Assembly (NCBI GenBank): GCA_001563335.1
Contig: LRSL01000024.1
Span: 1-59,167 of the forward strand
Origin: Candidatus Thorarchaeota archaeon SMTZ1-45
Lineage (GTDB): Archaea > Asgardarchaeota > Thorarchaeia > Thorarchaeales > Thorarchaeaceae
Length of the DNA stretch: 59,167 nucleotides
Direction: 5' to 3'
Shown here one piece after another: positions 44,234-51,598 of the stretch. The notes beneath the pieces were generated by a model. The model was not told the origin of the DNA. It searched no databases and was given only the letters and a program-made list of their open reading frames with translations. A program made the position numbers and the translations under genes. Within the stretch, counting starts at the first letter, position 1. Every line of letters begins with the position of its first letter.

Positions 44234-44434
44234 ATGGTTGGTACACAGAAATGCTCATTCTGTGGGAAAGATATTGAGCCAGGTACCGGATCTGCTTTCG
44301 TACAAACAAAGGATGGAGCAGTGTTTTGGTTCTGCTCTAACAAATGTAAGGTCAACAGACTCAAACGCCGCTTAAAGCCAAGGGACACGAAGTGGACCGC
44401 AGACTATGAAAAAGGCGGCAAGATATCGAGATAA
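44234..44434 (+). CDS. rpl24e: Ribosomal protein eL24
   Basis: 66 aa zinc protein: CSFCGKDIEPGTGSAFVQTKDGAVFWFCSNKCKVNRLKR with the CxxC...CxxxC site. It ends the eL8-eS28-eL24 run, three bases after eS28. In many archaea ndk and infB follow in the same direction; here ndk is reversed. Confidence 0.95.
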   Translation: MVGTQKCSFCGKDIEPGTGSAFVQTKDGAVFWFCSNKCKVNRLKRRLKPRDTKWTADYEKGGKISR

Positions 44435-44454
44435 TCGAATCAATCAGAATATGG

Positions 44455-44483
44455 AACCAAAGGTGGTCATTCCACCTGAGGTT
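44455..44483. terminator. Hairpin between convergent eL24 and ndk
   Basis: Inverted repeat AACC-AA-AGGTGG, loop TCATT, CCACCT-GA-GGTT; ten base pairs with one internal mismatch pair set. It lies between two convergent genes, five bases beyond the ndk stop, so it could stop or protect transcripts from either side. Confidence 0.5.
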
Positions 44484-44487
44484 TCAT

Positions 44488-45150
44488 CTATGCTTTCTCT
44501 ACTTCTTCCTTTACGAAATCAAAGATCGCTGAGGCTAAATCACTGATTTCTTCGGGAGAGATGCCCTTCGAATCTTTTTCCAAGTAATGAACTAGGGATT
44601 GGAGAACATCATCCGATATGTCACGATTCTCAATAGCGTTTTTGACGATACTTCGGATTTCCATCGTATAATCGACATCGCCAGAGTTATACTGTTCAAT
44701 GTATGCTTTGGCATGTTCTTCAGCATCAGAAGACTCTTTGAGACCTCCCTTAATAGTCCAAAGCTCAATCTCTTTTTTAGCTGTTTCAGGAGCATCAGAT
44801 GCGTGTGCAATATTGATTCCAGCCCAAATACCATATCTTCCTCGAAGTGATGTTGGGTCAGCTTTTTGGACAAAGGTTGCGCCGAGAGCATCACGAACTC
44901 CCTGAATTACATCATCACCTTCGAAAATCATGGATAACACCGGAGCTGAAGAAATGAAATCAACTAGCCATGGAAAGAATGGTTTCTCTTTGTGAACTGC
45001 ATAGTGTAGTTTGGCTAGTGATTCTGGGACTTTCATCTCACGAAATGCACATATTTTGTAGCCCCGATCAAGCAATGCTTTTAGAACTAATGCACTGACT
45101 CTTCGTCGGGCTGTGCCATCTGGTTTAATTATTACAAACGAGCGTTCCAA
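44488..45150 (-). CDS. ndk: Nucleoside diphosphate kinase with C-terminal extension
   Basis: 220 aa, about 70 longer than a usual NDK. The catalytic core spans about residues 1-140: ERSFVIIKPDGTARR, GATFVQKADPTSLRGRYG, and the phosphohistidine His116 in NIAHASDAPETAKKEIE. The extra tail (about 145-220) is acidic and helical (EISDLASAIFDFVKEEVEKA). NDK balances NTP pools through a phosphohistidine. The gene lies on the minus strand between eL24 and infB, which are both on the plus strand, unlike the usual co-directional order. Confidence 0.92.
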   Translation of the reverse strand: MERSFVIIKPDGTARRRVSALVLKALLDRGYKICAFREMKVPESLAKLHYAVHKEKPFFPWLVDFISSAPVLSMIFEGDDVIQGVRDALGATFVQKADPTSLRGRYGIWAGINIAHASDAPETAKKEIELWTIKGGLKESSDAEEHAKAYIEQYNSGDVDYTMEIRSIVKNAIENRDISDDVLQSLVHYLEKDSKGISPEEISDLASAIFDFVKEEVEKA

Positions 45151-45314
45151 ATTATATCACCTTTTGCTCTCTTGACATTTAGATGCTGTATCTACGACTC
45201 TCGCGGGAAGAATGCGAGAATATAACACATTTCATTTGACATGTTTTAGTAAAAACGACACTTTCATAACTATAACCCATAGTCGAACAGCCAATTCCTT
45301 ATGAGGTGCCAGCC

Positions 45315-47096
45315 ATGACAAATAATGCCAAGCTACGTTCTCCAATCGTCACGGTATTAGGACATATTGACCATGGAAAGACCTCCTTGCTTGATAAGAT
45401 GCGGGGAACTGGTGTTCAAGAGAGAGAAGCTGCTGGCATAACTCAACACATTGGGGCCTCATTCTTTCCTACTGAAACAATACTCTCGATCTGTGGAAAC
45501 CTTCTGAAAACCGTCAAAACGGAACTGACAATTGATGGTCTACTGTTTATCGACACACCTGGACATGAGGCGTATCTCAATCTTAGGCGACGTGGTGGTG
45601 CTATCGCAGACATTGCAATTCTAGTAATCGATATCAATGAAGGACCTCTTACCCAATCCTATGAGTCACTCAAAATCCTACTATCAGGGAAGACTCCATT
45701 TCTAATAGCGGCAAATAAGCTTGACAAGGTTCCTGGATGGAGAGAGAAGCCGGGAATGACTCTCTTCCAGGCTATTAAAGCTCAAAGTCAATCAACACAG
45801 AATGAGATTGATAGGCGACTCTATGAGATTGTGGGAGCACTCTCTGCTAATAATATCCAATCAGAAAGATTTGACCGGGTTAAAGATTTCAGAAATACTG
45901 TTGCTATTGTTCCTACCAGTGCAAGAACTGGAGATGGAATTCCGGAACTTCTGATGGTTCTTTCTGGTCTGACTCAACAATATATGAAAGAAAGGCTGAG
46001 AGTATCAGAAGGACCTGCAAAGGGAGCTATTCTAGAAGTACGAGAAGAAACAGGACTAGGAATTACTTTGGACACAATAATCTATGATGGTGTACTCAAA
46101 AAGACCGATACCATTGTAATTGGTGGGCTTGATGATGTAATTGTGGCTAAAATCAGGGCATTGTTGCAACCAAAGCCATTAGATGAGATTAGAGACCCTA
46201 AAGAGAAATTTACCAATGTAGATAATGTTCATGCAGCAGCAGGTGTCAAGATAGTTGCGCCAGATATTGAAGGGGCTGTTGCTGGAGCTCCAGTATATGC
46301 TGTAACCAATCCAGATAATCTTGAGAAGATAATGCAAAAGGTTCGAGATGAAGTTGGAGCAATTCGAATTCAAACAGACAAATCAGGAATTGTCCTAAAG
46401 ACTGATACCTTGGGATCACTGGAAGCAGTAACTCGATTTCTGCAAGAACGTAAAGTACCTGTGAGAGCAGCAGATGTGGGACCTATTGTGAAACGAGATA
46501 TTATTGAAGCTCAGGCTTCTGGTGATACGGATCCCTTGAATGCTGTTGTTCTTGGATTCAATGTCAAATTTGCACCGGATATTGAAGATCTAGCTGCAGA
46601 GTTAGGTGTTGAAGTTTTTTTGAACCAAGTCATTTACCGACTTTATGATGAGTATAATGCTTGGTTGATTGTGAAGAGAGAACAGGCAAAAGCAGAATCT
46701 CTTAGTTCGATTATTCGGCCAGGCAAGATTGAGTTAATGCCAGATTATGTCTTTAGACACAGTAATCCAGCTGTTGTAGGTGTAAAGGTTCACGGTGTAA
46801 TTAAGCCCAAAACTGGATTAATTAACGAGGAGGGAAAAAGAGTAGGGACAATTCTTCAGATTCAAGACAGAAGCGTCACAATAGATGAAGCAACAAATGG
46901 AATGGAGGTAGCGGTTTCAATAAGAGGACCTACTATTGGTCGACAGGTAAAGAGTACAGACATTCTTTATGCCGATGTTCCTGATAAGCATGTGATGGCA
47001 ATCAGAAAGAAATTCTTTGATGATCTTTCGCAATCAGAAAAGGATGTACTTGAAGAACTAACCACCATCAAAAGGGCTAGTGGTGCTTTTGTTTGA
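45315..47096 (+). CDS. infB: Translation initiation factor aIF5B (IF-2)
   Basis: 593 aa from ATG 45315; the GTG at 45306 is within the GAGGTG ribosome-binding sequence. GTPase motifs: G1 VLGHIDHGKTS, G3 DTPGHEAY, G4 AANKLDKV. Domains II-IV follow; GAILEVREETGLGITLDTIIYDG opens domain II. No intein is present. aIF5B promotes subunit joining. TTTAG and TATAAC stretches around 45246-45277 may be the promoter. Confidence 0.94.
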   Translation: MTNNAKLRSPIVTVLGHIDHGKTSLLDKMRGTGVQEREAAGITQHIGASFFPTETILSICGNLLKTVKTELTIDGLLFIDTPGHEAYLNLRRRGGAIADIAILVIDINEGPLTQSYESLKILLSGKTPFLIAANKLDKVPGWREKPGMTLFQAIKAQSQSTQNEIDRRLYEIVGALSANNIQSERFDRVKDFRNTVAIVPTSARTGDGIPELLMVLSGLTQQYMKERLRVSEGPAKGAILEVREETGLGITLDTIIYDGVLKKTDTIVIGGLDDVIVAKIRALLQPKPLDEIRDPKEKFTNVDNVHAAAGVKIVAPDIEGAVAGAPVYAVTNPDNLEKIMQKVRDEVGAIRIQTDKSGIVLKTDTLGSLEAVTRFLQERKVPVRAADVGPIVKRDIIEAQASGDTDPLNAVVLGFNVKFAPDIEDLAAELGVEVFLNQVIYRLYDEYNAWLIVKREQAKAESLSSIIRPGKIELMPDYVFRHSNPAVVGVKVHGVIKPKTGLINEEGKRVGTILQIQDRSVTIDEATNGMEVAVSIRGPTIGRQVKSTDILYADVPDKHVMAIRKKFFDDLSQSEKDVLEELTTIKRASGAFV

Positions 47097-47117
47097 GAAC
47101 TTTTCCAATTGACAACG

Positions 47118-47125
47118 TTTTTAGG
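47118..47125 (+). promoter_or_regulatory. TATA-like box for SRP RNA
   Basis: TTTTTAGG about 28 bases before the inferred 5' end of the SRP RNA, the normal archaeal TATA spacing. Confidence 0.5.
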
Positions 47126-47145
47126 CACTTCAGAGAAAATCACCG

Positions 47146-47462
47146 ATGCAGCGGGCAGGATGGGCCGTTTGCCGCGGCTGAGACCACATGGCACTAGTGG
47201 CATCAGTAACCCCGTGGAGGATGAAACCCAACTGCGGAGAGTTTCGCTGTGGGACTGTGATTGGCAGTCTCTGGAGTCTGTCACGGACCTAGCAACATTC
47301 GTAGGTTTGTTGTGATTGTCTTAGACTTCCGAACCGGGTCAGGCCCTGGCGGGAACAGCCCTAAGGATGAGTGGTGGAGCCCCAGAGGTAGCTGCCATGA
47401 GAAACGCATCGAGTTAACTCACTGTGGGAGGGACATTCGATACATCGGGAGCCGCTGCACCC
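47146..47462 (+). ncRNA. ffs: 7S signal recognition particle RNA
   Basis: About 317 nt. The ends pair (GCAGCGGGC at 47148-47156 with GCCGCTGC at 47451-47458), closing the archaeal helix 1. Helix 8 is recognised from CCGGGTCAGGCCC (47335-47346), the symmetric-loop GGTCAGG and the 3' side GGGAACAGCCC, the SRP54-binding region. The apical tetraloop is TGGC (47347-47350) instead of the usual GNAR. The GTGGGACTGTG and GGTGGAGCCCC segments are consistent with helices 5/6. The end is followed by a CCCCTTCCTTTTC pyrimidine stretch, a plausible terminator. Boundaries are accurate to a few bases. Confidence 0.85.
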
Positions 47463-47506
47463 CCTTCCTTTTCAATCCTCAAAATAAATGATAGTCTACG
47501 GTAATG

Positions 47507-47513
47507 TTTAAGA
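47507..47513 (+). promoter_or_regulatory. TATA-like box for tRNA-Ser
   Basis: TTTAAGA about 30 bases before the tRNA 5' end, the usual archaeal spacing. Confidence 0.45.
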
Positions 47514-47539
47514 GAAAATTCTAGTCCGCAAATCATCAA

Positions 47540-47651
47540 GCTGGGGTATCCAAGCTTGGTATGGAGCTGGATTGCTAAAGGAAGCTATTAGCAGTCCTGC
47601 AAACATCCAGTGTCGTTAGACTCGAGGGTTCAAATCCCTCCCCCAGCGCCA
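47540..47651 (+). tRNA. tRNA-Ser (anticodon GCT) with 27-nt BHB intron, CCA encoded
   Basis: Acceptor GCTGGGG/CCCCAGC, discriminator G and encoded CCA. Anticodon stem CTGGA (47567-47571)/TCCAG (47606-47610), anticodon GCT at 47574-47576. An intron at 47578-47604 sits at canonical 37/38. It forms a perfect bulge-helix-bulge: central helix TTGC/GCAA, bulges TAA and ACA, inner helix AGGA/TCCT. A long variable arm (GTC-GTTA-GAC) confirms class II. T arm GAGGG-TTCAAAT-CCCTC. A TTCTTTTC stretch follows. Confidence 0.95.
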
Positions 47652-47661
47652 CTTCTTTTCA

Positions 47662-48081
47662 TTAACTGAGATGAAGACGAGTATCGCAGAACGGGCACAG
47701 AACAATATCTACATCGACTGGAGTTGCATTCACATAATTGAATTGATTACCACAGTTAGGACACCCATAGATTTCAGAGCTTGGAGTTTTTTGAGCTGGA
47801 AGGGCATGTTTTCTCATAGACTCGAGAATCTGTTCATCTTCTGCAACATTCGTTGGTGCAATAGGTCTACCCTGTGCCCACCTATATGCTGCATAAAGTC
47901 CAAAGATTACTATGGGTGCATAAAGGAACATGTAGAGTGGAATCATTTCAAGCGGTAGTAACATGGTTATACCAATCACACCAACCGGTCCTAAAATGAG
48001 AAGCAAAAGGAACACCAACCATCTCCAGCTAGAGGACCGAGTTTCTTGTTGATATGGATCATAATAATCGTCGTTTATCAT
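47662..48081 (-). CDS. Two-helix membrane protein with zinc-ribbon tail
   Basis: 139 aa from ATG 48081 (MINDDYYDPYQQ). Two transmembrane helices (about residues 21-45 and 49-69) are followed by a cytoplasm-like tail with a zinc ribbon, GCPNCGNQFNYVNATPVDVDIVLCPFCDTRLHL (two CxxC pairs). I do not recognise a named family. The zinc ribbon after membrane helices is common in archaeal hypothetical proteins. It lies just after tRNA-Ser and is convergent with it. Confidence 0.6.
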   Translation of the reverse strand: MINDDYYDPYQQETRSSSWRWLVFLLLLILGPVGVIGITMLLPLEMIPLYMFLYAPIVIFGLYAAYRWAQGRPIAPTNVAEDEQILESMRKHALPAQKTPSSEIYGCPNCGNQFNYVNATPVDVDIVLCPFCDTRLHLS

Positions 48082-48207
48082 GGTTTCCACTCCACTAAAG
48101 ACTATAGCACAAGCCCTTCTAATCTCTTCTATTGGTTTTCTATGGAACAGAAATTAAAAATAGAGAAGGAACACGGGCCTTGTGAGCCCGGTTCTAAAAG
48201 TTTGAAA

Positions 48208-49498
48208 CTACTTCCTCGGAGTGACCTGTTGAACGATGCCAACAGCTACTGTCATTCCCATGTCACGAACAGCGAATCTACCAAGTTGTGGGAAGTCCTT
48301 ATAGTTCTCAATGACCATAGGCTTTAGAGGGACCAGTTTGGCAATCATGGACTCACCCTTCTTGACAAAGTCTGGGTTCTCTTCTAAGACTTGGCCACTT
48401 CGCTGGTCAAGTTTCTGGAGGATTGGTCGAACCTGCAGGCAACTTGAGCAGTGTGTGCATGAATGACTGGTGTGTAACCAACTGTAATGGCACTTGGGTG
48501 CTGAATGACCATCACCTGACCGGTGTAGTCAGCAGCAACTGTGGGTGGATTATCAGTTGGACCAGCGACGTCACCACGACCAAGGTCTTTCCTCTCAATA
48601 CCTCGTACATTGAAGCCGATGTTGTCACCGGGTACTGCTTCAGGCAGCATCTCGTGGTGCATCTCGATGGACTTGACTTCTCCAGTCTTGTTTGGCGGCA
48701 TAAAGATAATCTTCATTCCGGTCTTCATGACACCTGTTTCAACACGGCCAACTGGTACTGTGCCGACACCCTTGATTGAGTACACATCGTTAATCGGTAC
48801 TCGTAGTGGTTTGTCAGTTGGCTTTGGTGGTCGAGTGCCTCGAGAAGACATGGACCATCATACCATGGAGTGATTTTTGGAGTTCTCTCCTTCAGGTTGG
48901 CTGCATCTAATGCTGAGGTTGGAATGAATGGGATTTGATCGGTCTTGTAACCAATGCTCTGTAGGAATCCACCTACTTCCTCCTTGACCTCTTTGTATCT
49001 GTCTTCGCTGTACTTGACGCTATCATCATCCATCTTGTTAACACAGACTATGAGGCTTGGCACACCAAGAGTCATGGCAAGGTAAGCATGCTCCTTGGTC
49101 TGGCCACCAGGACCAACTCCTGCTTCAAACTCACCCTTCTTTGCAGACACAACAAGTAGACCCACATCAGCCTGTGAGGCTCCAGTGATCATGTTCTTGA
49201 TGAAGTCTTTGTGTCCAGGAGCATCAATGATGGTGTAATAATACTTGTCAGTGAGGAACTTGAAGAAGGCGATGTCAATAGTCAGACCTCGCTCTCGCTC
49301 TTCCTTCAGACGGTCCAGCGCAAAAGCCCATGCCCAGCTGGGCCGCCCAAGTTTCTCTGCTTCGGCCTTATGCTGTTGGAAAGTACGCTCGTCAACAGCG
49401 CCTGTTTCATATAGGAGACGGCCTGTCATGGTGGACTTACCATGGTCGACGTGACCGATGACCACCAGGTTCAGGTGCTCCTTTCCTTTCTTGGACAA
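48208..49498 (-). pseudogene. Elongation factor EF-1A (aEF1A), two frame breaks
   Basis: The 5' part opens at TTG 49498 (MSKKGKEHLNLVVIGHVDHGKST), with AAGGAG upstream, and holds all G motifs (GHVDHGKST, DAPGH, NKMD) as far as [12 protein letters not shown]. It then shifts frame near 48851-48860: [23 protein letters not shown]...[11 protein letters not shown] follows in a second frame. A second shift near 48422 returns to a third frame ([24 protein letters not shown]...IVQQVTPRK) ending at 48208. The first break fits loss of about 13 bases or one base; the second fits one missing A. Otherwise every domain is conserved. Error in the assembly is likely because EF-1A is essential. Confidence 0.9.
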
Positions 49499-49624
49499 GG
49501 CATAATTCTCCTTATTTTATGTTAGTCGGTCCCCTAAGGTGGGAACCTGCTTGGCTGTCACCTTGTGGGATGCTTTTAATCATTTCGACAAGGTCAGTTA
49601 TCCAAGAGAGAAGAGAGCCCTCCT

Positions 49625-49957
49625 CTATACGTCAATTTGCAATCTCTGAGATAAAGCATCAGTAGATGCTCTGAGTCTTGAACTAGCAAAAATACTCCCA
49701 AGTGCGATTGAACTAAAGGCGAGGACTATAGATGCATAAGCGTAGTCTATACTTATCATGAAGGTCCCAATTTCAGGCGATACAAACCAGACGATTCTAC
49801 TATAAAATAGGTATATTAAAAGGAAAAACGACATAACAATGTGTTCAGTGCTACCAGAATCTTCCAGGAGATGTGGTTCAGACCGGCTTTTCAACATGGC
49901 ATCAGTGATAATAATTGCGGCAGTGAAGCCAAGTACGGCAAATATCATCCAAATCAA
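49625..49957 (-). CDS. Small membrane protein, hypothetical
   Basis: Up to 110 aa with three hydrophobic segments (about 3-21, 40-57, 65-90) and a soluble C-terminal end. The start codon is uncertain (TTG 49957, or ATG 49948). In frame upstream lies another hydrophobic stretch of 27 codons (from GTG 50056) ending at TGA 49973-49975, so the original gene may have been longer. No family recognised. It is part of the accessory stretch between EF-1A and uS7. Confidence 0.5.
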   Translation of the reverse strand: MIWMIFAVLGFTAAIIITDAMLKSRSEPHLLEDSGSTEHIVMSFFLLIYLFYSRIVWFVSPEIGTFMISIDYAYASIVLAFSSIALGSIFASSRLRASTDALSQRLQIDV

Positions 49958-50099
49958 TCCAATAATTATTTGTCAACGAGAACCGAGTACTATAGATGTA
50001 ACAATGGCTAGAAAGTATAACAGAATCGAAATCGTTCCCTTCTTCACGATGCCCACAACTAGTTCTGGCGTAGAGTATCATTCGTCATAATATTTTTGT

Positions 50100-50134
50100 T
50101 TAATAAACCGCGGATAGTTTTACTAGAAGTTTAT
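50100..50134 (+). repeat. 35-nt direct repeat, copy A
   Basis: TTAATAAACCGCGGAT... 31 of 35 bases are identical to copy B at 51138-51172. It contains a CCGCGG dyad core. It lies right after the stop of the SH3-like gene on the opposite strand. Confidence 0.75.
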
Positions 50135-50523
50135 CACATGAGGTCGGGGATTGAGTCTGGCTTGTCTGTTAGACCTTGTAGATTTCTCAGGGGGATCCAA
50201 CCTTCATCTCCTAGAGAAGTTCGTACCCAAGCCCAGCCACTCTCTTCGTCTAGAACAAGAACTTCTTTGCCAGCCTCGATGGTAAGTTCTCGTGCGTTAT
50301 AGTCCCGAATGAACTGAAACTGTCCTGATTTTGAGGTGGATTCAAGATACGCTTTTGGCACCCATCCATGAGCTCCGGAACTGTTACGACACCAGAGCCA
50401 TCCTTCCAGATCGGTTTCTCGTTCCTGTCCTTCGACAATCTCACCCTTCTTAACCACCAGTGGGACTTGGAATTCGCTCCTATGGTTCTTGATTACTTTC
50501 AGTATTTTCATCTGTTCCACCAT
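50134..50523 (-). CDS. Protein with two bacterial-type SH3 repeats
   Basis: 129 aa without signal peptide or membrane helix. Two SH3b-like repeats (about residues 10-62 and 68-118), each ending in GW-[VI]-P (GWVPKAYL; GWIPLRNL), with the beta-hairpins VKKGEIVEGQERETDLEGWLWC and EVLVLDEESGWAWVRT. SH3b domains bind peptides or glycans. The ATG has a degenerate ribosome-binding sequence. It follows the flavodoxin gene by seven bases, so the pair is probably one transcript. The role is unknown. Confidence 0.7.
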   Translation of the reverse strand: MVEQMKILKVIKNHRSEFQVPLVVKKGEIVEGQERETDLEGWLWCRNSSGAHGWVPKAYLESTSKSGQFQFIRDYNARELTIEAGKEVLVLDEESGWAWVRTSLGDEGWIPLRNLQGLTDKPDSIPDLM

Positions 50524-50530
50524 GCTACTG

Positions 50531-51076
50531 CTATTGTATTCCTTGGACTAGTCCTTTGATCCAATCACGAATCATATCCCAATCTCGAAAGTCAATCTTC
50601 TCCGGTATTTCTTCACCAGGTGGCAACTGACTCTTCACGATACTCTTTACAAGTGCACGAATAACAAGGTTATATTTTTTGAACTCGAACTTCCCTCCGA
50701 TTAATGCGGTCGAAATGGGGGACAGTCCCGGATATTTCTCAGGCATACTGTCTAAATAGTTAGCCTGTGCCTCAGCAACCTTGTCTGGGTTACCTGCATA
50801 TCCACTCACTACAAAAAGCGCGACTTTGGTCTTTGAAAGTGATTCCAGCTTCTGCTCGATGAATTTGAGGGGACGTTTTGTCCACTGTCCTGCTTGAATA
50901 CCACTCCCAATAACCACTAGATCATAGTTTTCAGGTTCAGGAAAGGGGATTCCCTTCTCTAGATGAACAACATCTACATGGGCTCCTAGTTCTCTAGCTG
51001 TGTTACTCATTTCACGAACTACTTCAGTAGTTGTTCCATATCGCGTTCCATAGACAATCAGGAGTTTGTTCATCAT
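50531..51076 (-). CDS. Flavodoxin-fold protein (protoporphyrinogen oxidase-like)
   Basis: 181 aa. Flavodoxin FMN motif at the N-terminus, LLIVYGTRYGTTTEVVREMSN (about 5-25), VVIGSGIQAGQWTK and LFVVSGYAGNP. The size and the C-terminal helical DWIKGLVQG resemble HemG-type long-chain flavodoxins, but the substrate is unknown. It would carry two electrons as an FMN redox protein. Co-directional with the SH3-repeat gene, and both lie between the two copies of the 35-nt repeat. Confidence 0.8.
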   Translation of the reverse strand: MMNKLLIVYGTRYGTTTEVVREMSNTARELGAHVDVVHLEKGIPFPEPENYDLVVIGSGIQAGQWTKRPLKFIEQKLESLSKTKVALFVVSGYAGNPDKVAEAQANYLDSMPEKYPGLSPISTALIGGKFEFKKYNLVIRALVKSIVKSQLPPGEEIPEKIDFRDWDMIRDWIKGLVQGIQ

Positions 51077-51137
51077 AATCAGTCACGAGAGATGAGTGTC
51101 ATCCTCACAAAACGCTTTCGACATGACTGTTTTCTGA

Positions 51138-51172
51138 TTAATAATCCGCGGATGATTTTACTAGAAGTTCAT
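51138..51172 (+). repeat. 35-nt direct repeat, copy B
   Basis: TTAATAATCCGCGGATGATT... includes a perfect palindrome ATCCGCGGAT (51144-51153). On the minus strand it overlaps the last codons and stop of the four-helix membrane protein gene. Differs from copy A at four positions. Confidence 0.75.
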
Positions 51173-51595
51173 GATTTCGACTTTCGTTTCTTCTATATTC
51201 ATATTGAAATATCGATATAAGAAAGCACCAATTAACCAAATTGCTACAAAGATAGCCCATGCGATCCAGAACCAAGGATCAAGATAAATTGCAAAATCTG
51301 ATTGAACTATGTCGATAACGACTAAGATTATCGTGAATCCCACTGGAAAATACAGACTTCGCAAGTTGATTAGGGAAATATCTTGGGGTTGTTTTGTATC
51401 AGCCAAAAGAAACTCAAAGGTGTAACCTAAACAAAACGACCATGGAAGGAATAGAACAAGAAACCAAGAAGTGAAAAGACCGGGAATGAAGCCTATAATG
51501 AAAAATGTAATGTAAATTCCTAACATTAGATAGTTGATTGGTCTTCGCCACTTTCTTGCATTCAAACTGAAATACTCCCCTCTCTCGTTCTTCAC
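51161..51595 (-). CDS. Four-helix membrane protein, hypothetical
   Basis: 144 aa. After a soluble N-terminus (MKNERGEYFSLNARKWRRP), four hydrophobic segments at about 20-40, 43-62, 85-102 and 108-127 are followed by a short acidic tail. Related proteins are probably of the 2TM/DUF archaeal type, but I do not recognise it. It is tightly linked (three bases) behind the M14-like peptidase gene, sharing its transcript. Confidence 0.55.
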   Translation of the reverse strand: MKNERGEYFSLNARKWRRPINYLMLGIYITFFIIGFIPGLFTSWFLVLFLPWSFCLGYTFEFLLADTKQPQDISLINLRSLYFPVGFTIILVVIDIVQSDFAIYLDPWFWIAWAIFVAIWLIGAFLYRYFNMNIEETKVEIMNF

Positions 51596-51598
51596 AAC

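Noticed and set aside
48208..49498. Programmed frameshifting in EF-1A, uS2 and uS9
   Set aside because: No slippery sequence or conserved stimulatory structure is evident, breaks differ in kind (single base versus long loss), and archaeal EF-1A is not known to use recoding. Retained only as an alternative to check.
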